DNA of 30,109 nucleotides from Halieaceae bacterium (GTDB lineage Bacteria > Pseudomonadota > Gammaproteobacteria > Pseudomonadales > Halieaceae): the NCBI GenBank assembly GCA_002683395.1, contig NYTG01000024.1:4430-34538 (forward strand), given 5' to 3'. The translations under genes were made by a program, and so were the position numbers. The notes below the pieces were generated by a model. That model worked only from the letters and a program-made list of their open reading frames with translations. It ran no database searches and was not told the origin of the DNA. Each line of letters opens with the position of its first letter. The first letter of the stretch is position 1. Below are positions 7,995 to 15,701 of the stretch, piece by piece.

Positions 7995-8369
7995 TCACGC
8001 CATAAGCCTGATCAGGCCCACGCCGAGTCCCGCACCGAACACGCAGGTCATCAGGCTAAGTGCAAGATAGAGCAATGCTGTCTGCCAGGCGCCCTGCTCA
8101 AACAGCAGCAGGGTTTCGAGGGAAAAACTGGAGAACGTCGTAAAGCCTCCCAATACCCCCGTGATCACAAAGGCACTCCACATCGCACTGGCATCGACCC
8201 GGGTCAGCGTTGCCCACAGCAAGCCAATGGCGAGGGAGCCCAACAGGTTGACCGCAAAGGTCGGTAGCGGGAAAGCGCCCACTGATGGCAGCCAGATAGA
8301 GATCCCTGCCCTCCCCATCGATCCGATCGCCCCACCCAAAGCGACCGCCAGCCAATATCCTGTCGTCAT
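7995..8369 (-). CDS. crcB: Fluoride-specific ion channel Fluc/CrcB
   Basis: CrcB exports fluoride as a dual-topology dimer in the inner membrane. The 124-residue product has four hydrophobic segments (about 5-25, 35-55, 65-85 and 97-120). Family marks are GGAIGSMGR near the N-terminus, the pore Asn41 in AVNLLGS, and GGFTTFSSFSLE (74-85), which carries the Phe-box and the residues around the central sodium site. The start codon overlaps the rarA stop as ATGA (8366-8369), so it is translationally coupled to rarA. No fluoride riboswitch is expected inside the operon and none was seen. Neighbouring serS and rarA match the typical gammaproteobacterial context. Confidence 0.96.
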   Translation of the reverse strand: MTTGYWLAVALGGAIGSMGRAGISIWLPSVGAFPLPTFAVNLLGSLAIGLLWATLTRVDASAMWSAFVITGVLGGFTTFSSFSLETLLLFEQGAWQTALLYLALSLMTCVFGAGLGVGLIRLMA

Positions 8370-9697
8370 GGCATCTTTTCCTGAGTTGCTTGCGCGTTGA
8401 GGGCTCGAAGCTGGTCGAGCTTTTCTTTGATCTTACCTTCGAGCCCCCGGTCAGTGGGGTCATAAAATCGAGCAGCCTCCATCCCCTCAGGAAAGTAATC
8501 TGCACCGGCAGAAAAACCGCCGGATTCGTCATGCGCGTACCGATAGCCCTCACCATAGCCTTGCTCACGCAACAGTGCTGTGGGCGCATTACGCAGATGC
8601 AGCGGCACCTCCGCTGATCCCGTGGTTTTTGCCGCCTCTCTTGCGCTATTGAAGGCGCGGTAAACCGCATTGCTTTTTGCGGCACAGGCGAGATACACCA
8701 CCGCCTGCGCGATCGCCAGCTCACCCTCCGGGCTACCCAGGCGCTCTTGCACCGAGGTGGCATCCAGCGCCATCTGAAGCGCCCTCGGGTCAGCGAGTCC
8801 AATGTCTTCGGAGGCCATACGAATGCAGCGGCGAGCGATATAGAGCGGATCGCATCCACCGTCTAGCATACGGGCGAACCAATACAGCGCTGCATCCGGG
8901 TCTGATCCCCGAACGGACTTATGCAACGCGCTGATTTGTTCGTAAAAAACATCTCCGCCCTTATCAAATCGTCTGACACCGCTTGTTAGCAATTCCTCCA
9001 GCAGCGCCTCGTCCAGCGCTTCACCCGGGTTTTGGCTGTCGACCAGATCCGCTGCCAACTCAAGCAGATTGAGCGATTGTCGTACGTCACCGTCTGCGAG
9101 TGAGGCGAGGCCAGTCAGAAAACGCTCCGACGCCGTCATGCCGGGATAACACTGTTGCAAGGTGCGCCTTAATAACGCTATCAAGGCATCTTCTGCGACC
9201 GGTCTCAGTCGATATACCCGCAGTCGTGACAGTAACGCGCTGTTTACCTCAAACGAGGGGTTCTCGGTGGTCGCGCCGATAAAACAAAGCGTGCCGTCCT
9301 CAATGTGCGGCAAAAATGCGTCTTGCTGGCTTTTATTGAAACGATGCACTTCGTCGACAAAAAGGACGGTCCGACGCCCGCGCGCCGCCGCCTCACGCGC
9401 CTGGTCGACGGCGGCTCGAATATCCTTGATCCCTGAAAAAACGGCGGATATCTGAAGAAACAGTGCTTCGCTATACACCGAGACCAATCGGGCAAGCGTT
9501 GTCTTGCCTACCCCTGGAGGTCCCCAAAGTATGAACGAGTGCAGTGCGCTCGACTCGATAGCGCGACGCAGAGGCTGATCGACGCCCAGCAAATGCGCTT
9601 GCCCCACTACCTCGTCTAGGGATTGGGGTCGCATGCGAGCGGCGAGCGGCTCGAGATCCTTCAAGGACGCGCCAAATAAGTCAGGTTCGCTATTCAC
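8366..9697 (-). CDS. rarA: Replication-associated recombination AAA+ ATPase RarA (MgsA)
   Basis: RarA is a clamp-loader-like AAA+ ATPase that acts at stalled replication forks and interacts with SSB. The 443-residue product starts at a GTG (9697). It shows the N-terminal RMRPQSLDEVVGQ, Walker A GPPGVGKTT (59-67), Walker B LFVDEVHRFNKSQQD (112-126), sensor GATTENPSF and arginine-finger region NSALLSR. The C-terminal tetramerisation domain includes GGCDPLYIARR and ends in a charged helix EGKIKEKLDQLRAL. The length matches the family (E. coli 447). It follows lolA by 15 bases and overlaps crcB by 4 bases, so it is in the middle of an operon. Confidence 0.97.
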   Translation of the reverse strand: MNSEPDLFGASLKDLEPLAARMRPQSLDEVVGQAHLLGVDQPLRRAIESSALHSFILWGPPGVGKTTLARLVSVYSEALFLQISAVFSGIKDIRAAVDQAREAAARGRRTVLFVDEVHRFNKSQQDAFLPHIEDGTLCFIGATTENPSFEVNSALLSRLRVYRLRPVAEDALIALLRRTLQQCYPGMTASERFLTGLASLADGDVRQSLNLLELAADLVDSQNPGEALDEALLEELLTSGVRRFDKGGDVFYEQISALHKSVRGSDPDAALYWFARMLDGGCDPLYIARRCIRMASEDIGLADPRALQMALDATSVQERLGSPEGELAIAQAVVYLACAAKSNAVYRAFNSAREAAKTTGSAEVPLHLRNAPTALLREQGYGEGYRYAHDESGGFSAGADYFPEGMEAARFYDPTDRGLEGKIKEKLDQLRALNAQATQEKMP

Positions 9698-9712
9698 TTA
9701 ACGCGCACCTGA

Positions 9713-10279
9713 TTAAAAAGGTGTATCCGGCACGACAAAGTCAGCCGCGGTAGGCAGCCGCTCACGGTCTTCGCTGAGATCGATACTGAGCACCTGCCCT
9801 CCCCGATCTGCCGCCTTGAGCTGCCAGCCAGCGGCCGGCTCATAAGTGATTTCCAGGCGCTGGTAAAGCGCGCCCGCGTCATAGGGTGTCAGGATAGCGG
9901 TCTGCTCCTGCATCTCGATCAAAAAGGCCGCTTCCAACTCGGCGCGCGACGCCAGCAGCCAATCGAAGGGGCTGCGCTGGTCTTGCGGTATTGGCCGTTC
10001 GACGACCACTTCCAAGTCCCAGTCCACCTGAGTGAGCCGGCCGTCGCTCGCAATCAACAGCTGTCTGTCAGGGGATTCAATTTCCCACCGTAAATAACGA
10101 GGCCGCAAGAGAGCAAATCCGCCAGCAGACCTTTCCAGCATCTCTCCCTCAGAGCTGAGGATCTCTTGAGTGAATCGCCCCGCCATACCCTGCCGCTCTG
10201 CCAGCAGATCCAATACGTCGGCCCTAGCGGTCAGCGCCACTATGACAAGAAGCAGACAACCGAGGCGTAACAGCAGCAC
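9713..10279 (-). CDS. lolA: Outer-membrane lipoprotein carrier LolA
   Basis: LolA is the periplasmic chaperone that accepts lipoproteins from LolCDE and delivers them to LolB. The 188-residue product has a signal peptide (LLLRLGCLLLVIVALTARA, cut near residue 20), then the family pattern: GRFTQEILSSEGEMLERSAG, FALLRPRYLRWEIESPDRQLL, IASDGRLTQVDWDLEVVV, and a C-terminal DFVVPDTPF strand. The GTG start directly abuts the ftsK stop (TAG-GTG), with GGAGGAA inside the 3' end of ftsK as its ribosome site. It is therefore coupled to ftsK, as in other Gammaproteobacteria. It would serve the lipoproteins encoded in this chromosome, including the DUF4266 protein at the left of the window. Confidence 0.95.
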   Translation of the reverse strand: MLLLRLGCLLLVIVALTARADVLDLLAERQGMAGRFTQEILSSEGEMLERSAGGFALLRPRYLRWEIESPDRQLLIASDGRLTQVDWDLEVVVERPIPQDQRSPFDWLLASRAELEAAFLIEMQEQTAILTPYDAGALYQRLEITYEPAAGWQLKAADRGGQVLSIDLSEDRERLPTAADFVVPDTPF

Positions 10280-12625
10280 CTATTCCTCCGGAGGGGGTGG
10301 CGCCAGCACCTCCCTCTGCCCGTTGCTGCCCATTTCCGTCACCACTCCGGCGGCCTCCATCGTTTCGATGAGCCGCGCCGCTCGGTTATATCCGATGCGT
10401 AACTTTCGCTGCACGGAGGAAATCGATGCGCGACGGCTTCGGCAAACATAGTCAACGGCCTCGTCATACAGCGCGTCCGACTCAGCATCTCCGTCGCCCG
10501 ACGCAGCAGATTGAATTTCGTTAGCGGTGACGGGCGTTTGACCGCCCTCATCCAGCAGTCCTTCCAGATATTTGGGGTCGCCACGGCGCTTCCAGTCTGC
10601 TACCACCCGATGCACCTCATCGTCGGAGCAGAAGGCGCCGTGGACTCTTACCGGGACACTGGACCCAGCAGGGAGATACAGCATATCCCCGTAGCCCAAA
10701 AGCTGATCGGCACCACCTTGGTCAAGAATCGTGCGCGAGTCGACCCGGGAGCTGACCGAAAACGCGATCCGTGATGGGATATTCGCCTTGATCAGACCTG
10801 TGATCACATCGACCGAGGGCCGCTGCGTCGCCAGCACTAAATGAATCCCGGCAGCACGGGCTTTCTGTGCAATGCGCGCAATCAATTCTTCGACCTTCTT
10901 ACCCACAATCATCATCATGTCGGCGAACTCATCGATCACTACGACGATGCTGGGCAGTTTTTCCAGCGTGGGGTGCACCTGCTCCTCTTCTATTAATTCC
11001 AACACTGGATCCGGCTTCCACATCGGATCCAGAATCGGATTGCCTTCTTTTTCCGCGTCCAGCACTTTGCGGTTGTAGCCCTGCAGATTGCGCACACCCA
11101 GCAGTGACATCAACTTATAACGCCGCTCCATCTCTGCCACGCACCACCTGAGGCCGTTAGCGGCATCTTTCATATCGGTGATCACGGGCGTGAGTAGATG
11201 CGGAATGCCGTCATAGACCGACAATTCCAGCATTTTGGGATCCACGAGGATCAGGCGCAGGTCGGCTGGCGTCGCTTTGTACAAAAGACTCACTAGCATG
11301 CAGTTGACGCCCACAGACTTGCCTGAGCCGGTGGTACCCGCCACCAAAACATGGGGCATCTTGCCCAAGTCGGCCACAACCGGAGAGCCTGCGATATCGT
11401 GGCCTAGGGCAAACGTGAGGGTTGATTTAGACTCCTCGAAGGTCGTGGAAGCCAGCACCTCCTTAAAATTGACGGTCTGCCGGTCCGCATTGGGAATCTC
11501 GATACCCACGACGCTCTTACCCGGAATGACCTCAACCACTCGCACAGAAATGACTGCCAGTGATCTCGCTAAGTCCTTGGCTAGATTCGATATTCTGGAA
11601 ACCTTTACCCCCGCCGCAGGTTGAATTTCGAACCGGGTGACAACCGGCCCCGGATACACGGCTACGACCTCGGCGATCACACCAAAATCTTTTAATTTGA
11701 GCTCTAGCAGCCGCGACAGTGACTCCAACTCGGCGGAGGAGTATCCCCGCGGACCCGAGTCGGTGATGGCATCCAACAAATCGAGCGCCGGAACCTCGCC
11801 CGACACAGGAATGTCGAATAACGGCTTTTGCTTTTCCTGCTCTACCCTAACGCCCGGAACGGGTGCCGCTTTAGGGGGCTTGATTTTAGGCGGCGCACGT
11901 TTTTTTTCTTTCGCAACATGCTGTTCAATCTGAACCTTCCGTTCCTCGAGCTGTTTTTCCCGGGCGCGGCGATCACGCATCTGATCGAACCACTTCACCC
12001 CTTCGCGATACACATAACGGATGCCCTCGAGCACGCGTCGCCCAAGCCAATCGATCACCTTTAGCCAGCTAATATCGGCAAACACCGTCAGACCTAGCAG
12101 GAACAGCGTGACCAGGACTAGCCGTGCCCCGACAGGATTAAAGGCTTGATCAAAACCCGCAGCTATCGCTGAGCCCATTATGCCGCCAGCCCCCTGCGGC
12201 AAACCCGATTCGCCTGCGTCATTGAGCGCTCGCAGTGCCGTCGCGGCCACTACAAGCAACATCAGTCCGAGCGCACGAAGCCCAAAGACCTGCCAGTCAA
12301 TAGGCTCATGGTTGTCCTCCGAGAGGAGAAGCGACACGGCGCGGTAGGCCAGCAGAAACGGGACTAGATAGGCCGCTGAACCGATCAGGGAAAAAAAGAT
12401 GTCTGCAAGAAACGCGCCGGTTATGCCGCCTAAATTGTCAATCGCGTCGCCCGTGCCGCTGGCAGACCATCCGGGGTCCGCCTCGCTATAGGTGAGTAGC
12501 GCCATCAGGACGAACAGACAGGCCGCTCCGACACCGATGAAAAGCACGTCGCGCAATCTGCGCCGGCCGAAGGCCTGCCCCTCGTTCTCTGATTTTGGCG
12601 CTGCCGCCTTGCCTCTGCCTGCCAC
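10280..12625 (-). CDS. ftsK: DNA translocase FtsK
   Basis: FtsK pumps chromosome dimers toward dif at the septum and activates XerCD. The 781-residue product starts at GTG 12625. The N-terminal membrane domain has four clear hydrophobic segments (about 27-45, 75-100, 115-135, 168-188), with a periplasmic loop between the first two. A short charged linker (200-265, Lys/Glu/Pro-rich) replaces the very long linker of E. coli FtsK, as in Pseudomonas-type proteins. The motor has the alpha domain, Walker A GTTGSGKSV (430-438), Walker B VVVIDEFAD (561-569) and ATQRPSVDVITG. The C-terminal gamma winged helix (about 715-775, VCRSRRASISSVQRKLRIGYNRAARL) reads KOPS sites. It heads the minus-strand block and is divergent from trxB. 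Confidence 0.98.
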   Translation of the reverse strand: MAGRGKAAAPKSENEGQAFGRRRLRDVLFIGVGAACLFVLMALLTYSEADPGWSASGTGDAIDNLGGITGAFLADIFFSLIGSAAYLVPFLLAYRAVSLLLSEDNHEPIDWQVFGLRALGLMLLVVAATALRALNDAGESGLPQGAGGIMGSAIAAGFDQAFNPVGARLVLVTLFLLGLTVFADISWLKVIDWLGRRVLEGIRYVYREGVKWFDQMRDRRAREKQLEERKVQIEQHVAKEKKRAPPKIKPPKAAPVPGVRVEQEKQKPLFDIPVSGEVPALDLLDAITDSGPRGYSSAELESLSRLLELKLKDFGVIAEVVAVYPGPVVTRFEIQPAAGVKVSRISNLAKDLARSLAVISVRVVEVIPGKSVVGIEIPNADRQTVNFKEVLASTTFEESKSTLTFALGHDIAGSPVVADLGKMPHVLVAGTTGSGKSVGVNCMLVSLLYKATPADLRLILVDPKMLELSVYDGIPHLLTPVITDMKDAANGLRWCVAEMERRYKLMSLLGVRNLQGYNRKVLDAEKEGNPILDPMWKPDPVLELIEEEQVHPTLEKLPSIVVVIDEFADMMMIVGKKVEELIARIAQKARAAGIHLVLATQRPSVDVITGLIKANIPSRIAFSVSSRVDSRTILDQGGADQLLGYGDMLYLPAGSSVPVRVHGAFCSDDEVHRVVADWKRRGDPKYLEGLLDEGGQTPVTANEIQSAASGDGDAESDALYDEAVDYVCRSRRASISSVQRKLRIGYNRAARLIETMEAAGVVTEMGSNGQREVLAPPPPEE

Positions 12626-12673
12626 GATCGTGCAACCAATGCTGGAAATCCCTATGCTAGCACAGCCCCCCCG

Positions 12674-12693
12674 GTGAATTGATTCATATTCAC
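12674..12693. promoter_or_regulatory. Inverted repeat in the ftsK/trxB divergent region
   Basis: GTGAAT (12674-12679) and ATTCAC (12688-12693) form a perfect 6-bp dyad, with a second overlapping dyad TGAAT-TG-ATTCA (12675-12686). It lies 49 bases upstream of the ftsK start within the 210-base divergent region, a reasonable place for an operator. I do not recognise it as a known regulator site. The remainder of 12626-12835 presumably holds both promoters, but no convincing sigma-70 boxes were found. Confidence 0.3.
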
Positions 12694-12835
12694 GCGGGAA
12701 TTCATGGGTTTAAGGTCATTCCACGCTAACTGTTTGCGGCCGGAATCAACGCACACTGGCCTCAAGCCCGCACCTGCGCTAGGCTAGCGCCGCCGACGTT
12801 AACGGCACTTTTTACGGCAGTAACGGAACATATTC

Positions 12836-13795
12836 ATGAGCATACCTTCTCACCACCGCCTGATGATTCTAGGATCTGGGCCAGCCGGCTATACCGCCGC
12901 CGTTTACGCGGCGCGCGCTAATCTCAGCCCTGTTGTCATTACCGGGCTCCAGCAAGGCGGCCAATTAACGACCACCACTGAAGTCGAAAACTGGCCGGGG
13001 GGGACCCACGACCTGCAAGGACCTCAACTGATGCAGCAGATGCAAGCGCACGTTGAGCGACTCGAAGCCAGCGTGGTGTTTGATCACATTGAATCCGTCG
13101 ACCTTTCTCAGCGCCCGTTTACCGTAAAAGGAACAGCGGAATACACCTGCGATGCGCTGATTATCGCCACGGGGGCCTCAGCCCAATATCTTGGCCTGCC
13201 CTCGGAATCGGCCTTCATGGGAAAGGGTGTTAGCGCCTGCGCCACCTGCGATGGATTTTTTTATCGCAATCAAGAAGTCGCCGTGGTGGGTGGCGGTAAT
13301 ACGGCTGTTGAGGAAGCCTTATACCTGAGCAATCTTTGCTCCAAAGTGCATCTCATTCATCGGCGCGACAGCTTGCGTGCAGAAAAAATCCTTCAGGACC
13401 GACTCATGCAGCGTGCGGCAGAAGGGAAGGTTGAACTGCACTGGCACCGCACTTTAGCGGAGGTGCTGGGCGATGAAACCGGTGTCACGGGAATACAGAT
13501 ACAAGCCGCCGGCGACGCTACCGACAGTGAGCAACTTGATCTTTCAGGCGTTTTTATCGCCATCGGGCACAAGCCGAATACCGACCTTTTTGCGGGGCAA
13601 CTCGAGATGGCCGGCGGATATCTGACAGTCCATTCAGGCACCGCGGGACAAGCCACCCACACCAGCGTCGACGGCGTTTTTGCAGCGGGCGACGTCGCGG
13701 ATCATATTTATCGTCAGGCCATTACTTCTGCAGGTTTCGGGTGCATGGCGGCGCTGGATGCAGAAAAGTATCTGGACGGGCTCGACCCGAGCTGA
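12836..13795 (+). CDS. trxB: Thioredoxin-disulfide reductase
   Basis: This flavoenzyme reduces thioredoxin with NADPH in the cytoplasm. The 319-residue product has the FAD dinucleotide fold GSGPAG (13-18), the redox-active pair Cys135-Cys138 in CATCDGFF, the NADPH site VGGGNTAVEEA (151-161), HRRDSLRAEK and the late FAD motif FAAGDVAD. Length and motifs match low-molecular-weight TrxB (E. coli 321). The start ATG 12836 has only a weak upstream GGA. It precedes aat by two bases if aat starts at TTG 13798, so trxB, aat and bpt probably form one transcript. Confidence 0.97.
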   Translation: MSIPSHHRLMILGSGPAGYTAAVYAARANLSPVVITGLQQGGQLTTTTEVENWPGGTHDLQGPQLMQQMQAHVERLEASVVFDHIESVDLSQRPFTVKGTAEYTCDALIIATGASAQYLGLPSESAFMGKGVSACATCDGFFYRNQEVAVVGGGNTAVEEALYLSNLCSKVHLIHRRDSLRAEKILQDRLMQRAAEGKVELHWHRTLAEVLGDETGVTGIQIQAAGDATDSEQLDLSGVFIAIGHKPNTDLFAGQLEMAGGYLTVHSGTAGQATHTSVDGVFAAGDVADHIYRQAITSAGFGCMAALDAEKYLDGLDPS

Positions 13796-13797
13796 CC

Positions 13798-14547
13798 TTG
13801 TATAACCCCTTCCCGCCCACCTCACAGGCCCTGACGGATCCCAGCGGCCTGCTTGCCACGGGGGGAGACCTACAGCCCGCGACGCTACTGTGCGCTTACT
13901 CTCAGGGTATCTTTCCGTGGTTTGAATCCGATGACGAGATTCTGTGGTGGTCTCCCGATCCGCGACTCGTGCTCAGATCTGACCAGATCCACATTAGCCG
14001 GTCCCTAAAAAAAGTGGCTCGTCGCAGTGGCTGGGGACTCCGGTATGACAACGCTTTTTCCGATGTTATGACGCACTGCGCTCGGGCCAAGCGGGGCGAT
14101 GGGGAGCCCGGAACCTGGATCACACGGAGCATGTTACAGGCCTATAGCGAGCTCCATGACCTAGGCGTGGCACACTCCATTGAGGTGCTTGACGGTGAGC
14201 GCTTAATCGGAGGCCTATATGGGGTGCTGCTCGATAAGGTGTTCTTCGGCGAATCCATGTTCTCTCTTGAGCCCAATGCCTCCAAGATCGCTTTCGTGGC
14301 ACTAAGCAAGCTTTGCCACGATCACGGGATTGAAATCATTGACTGCCAGGTTTACAACCCTCATCTCGAATCGCTCGGTGCGCACTTGATGTCACGTCAA
14401 GACTTTGAAAATCACCTGAGGGGCGCTATAAAGACCCCTATGTCGAGCATATTACCCAACCCGCTGTGCCTGCTGCCCTCGCGTTCGCAGGGACTCGATA
14501 GCCGACTCGGTGGCAAACTGATTCACTCCGTGGCTGAGCTTGTATGA
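13798..14547 (+). CDS. aat: Leucyl/phenylalanyl-tRNA--protein transferase
   Basis: Aat adds Leu or Phe from charged tRNA to proteins with N-terminal Arg or Lys, making them ClpS-ClpAP substrates. From TTG 13798 it has 249 residues (E. coli 234). That start is two bases after the trxB stop and places FPPTSQALTDPSGLLATGGD at the expected distance from the N-terminus; longer versions would overlap trxB by up to 55 bases. Motifs are YSQGIFPWF, ILWWSPDPRLVL, GEPGTWIT, SIEVLDGERLIGGLYGV, FFGESMFS, ASKIAFVAL and IIDCQVYNPHLESLGA, all characteristic of the family. The stop overlaps the bpt start (ATGA). A hydrophilic C-terminal tail (about residues 215-249) is a little longer than usual. Confidence 0.95.
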   Translation: MYNPFPPTSQALTDPSGLLATGGDLQPATLLCAYSQGIFPWFESDDEILWWSPDPRLVLRSDQIHISRSLKKVARRSGWGLRYDNAFSDVMTHCARAKRGDGEPGTWITRSMLQAYSELHDLGVAHSIEVLDGERLIGGLYGVLLDKVFFGESMFSLEPNASKIAFVALSKLCHDHGIEIIDCQVYNPHLESLGAHLMSRQDFENHLRGAIKTPMSSILPNPLCLLPSRSQGLDSRLGGKLIHSVAELV

Positions 14548-15323
14548 CCGCATCCTTAAGAGAGATTAAGGTCTACACCACCTTTCCCCATCGCTGCTCG
14601 TATCTGGAGGGTGAGGAAGCCACCACGCTGTTTGTTGACCCCAGGCAGAAGCTGAGTCCAGAGCTCTACACGCAACTGTCCCTGCTGGGTTTTAGGCGAA
14701 GCGGCGACCATGTCTACAGGCCTCACTGCGCGCGCTGCAGTGCCTGCATTGCTTCACGGGTGCGCGTTAACGACTTCAAACCCAACCGGACCCAGAAAAG
14801 AGTTCAGCGTCGCAACGCGGATCTTCGACTGGAGCGCTCAGCGTCGATCCTCGATGATGAGGCCTATAACCTCTATCGCTACTACATCGAATCACGACAT
14901 GCTGACGGCGACATGTATCCCCCGGAGCGAGAGCAGTACGAAGCCTTCCTCAACGATGGCCTGGGATGCGCGAATTATTATCGGCTCTATCTTGGAGACC
15001 GACTGGTGGCCGTCACGGTGGCAGACAAAATGCTCGACGGATTGGCCGCTATTTATACCTTTTTTGATCCGGATCAATCTCACAGAAGCCTCGGCACCGA
15101 AGCGATTTTGTTGCAGATTCGCGAAGCACAGGCGGAGGGGCTGCCTTTTGTCTATTTGGGCTATTGGATCGATGGCTGCCGTAAGATGTCTTATAAAGCG
15201 CGGTTTACGCCGCTTGAGCTATTTGTTGATGGTCAGTGGCAACAGCAAAAAACCGAGCAGACCGCATCCCATGACACCACGGCTGTCGTATCGCTACTCG
15301 ACCCCGATAATGAGACGGTATAA
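14544..15323 (+). CDS. bpt: Aspartate/glutamate leucyltransferase Bpt (annotated also as Ate)
   Basis: Bpt adds Leu to proteins with N-terminal Asp or Glu, the second branch of the bacterial N-degron pathway. It is homologous to eukaryotic arginyl-transferase Ate1 but uses Leu-tRNA. The 259-residue product has the N-terminal ATE domain TFPHRCSYLEGEEATTLFVDP, the cysteine cluster HCARCSACIASRVRV (about 57-71), FKPNRTQKRVQRRN, and the C-terminal GNAT-like half with YIESRHADGDMYPP, IYTFFDPDQSHRSLG and YLGYWIDGCRKMSYKARF. ATG 14544 overlaps the aat stop by 4 bases. E. coli lacks this enzyme; many marine and Vibrio-type bacteria have it. It is followed by infA after 85 bases. Confidence 0.95.
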   Translation: MTASLREIKVYTTFPHRCSYLEGEEATTLFVDPRQKLSPELYTQLSLLGFRRSGDHVYRPHCARCSACIASRVRVNDFKPNRTQKRVQRRNADLRLERSASILDDEAYNLYRYYIESRHADGDMYPPEREQYEAFLNDGLGCANYYRLYLGDRLVAVTVADKMLDGLAAIYTFFDPDQSHRSLGTEAILLQIREAQAEGLPFVYLGYWIDGCRKMSYKARFTPLELFVDGQWQQQKTEQTASHDTTAVVSLLDPDNETV

Positions 15324-15408
15324 AGCGTCGAGAGCACACGCAGCGCTTTCCCCCACCCGGACTTTCCGATACAGTGCGGCCCACCTAACCCGAGGAGGCA
15401 AGGCCTGA

Positions 15409-15627
15409 ATGGCGAAAGAAGATCAGATCGAAATGGAAGGCGAAATTATCGACACGCTTCCGAATACCACGTTTCGGGTAAAGCTCGAAAACGGGCACGT
15501 TGTGACGGCTCACATCTCAGGGAAGATGCGCAAAAACTACATTCGCATCCTGACCGGTGACAAGGTGCGTGTTGAGCTCACCCCCTACGACCTGACCAAA
15601 GGCCGCATCACTTATCGAGAACGTTAA
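15409..15627 (+). CDS. infA: Translation initiation factor IF-1
   Basis: IF-1 binds the A-site of the 30S subunit and works with IF-2 and IF-3. The 72-residue product matches the canonical length and sequence: MAKEDQIEMEGEI, LPNTTFRVKLENGHVV, HISGKMRKNYIRILTGDKV and a final TYRER, an S1-like OB fold. A strong ribosome site GAGGAGG lies 10 bases upstream of the ATG. It lies between bpt and the convergent clpA gene, as in Pseudomonas. The 74 bases to the clpA stop hold no clear intrinsic terminator. Confidence 0.99.
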   Translation: MAKEDQIEMEGEIIDTLPNTTFRVKLENGHVVTAHISGKMRKNYIRILTGDKVRVELTPYDLTKGRITYRER

Positions 15628-15701
15628 GGAGACCTGGCCGCTCTCAAGGGCTGCACCGGCATGGAGGCCCAAGACAGCACCCACACCAGAGTGACTCCTC
15701 G

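Noticed and set aside
8098..8859. A 253-codon minus-strand frame across the rarA-crcB junction
   Set aside because: It shadows two convincing genes in another frame and has the Arg/Trp/Cys-rich composition of out-of-frame translation.
14710..15408. A 232-codon plus-strand frame overlapping bpt and reaching infA
   Set aside because: It is a shifted frame of bpt rich in Arg, Ser and Thr, with no family resemblance; bpt in the other frame has clear conserved motifs.
15628..15701. Search for a tRNA gene or terminator after infA
   Set aside because: No cloverleaf, CCA end or GC stem with T-run could be found in this short convergent gap.
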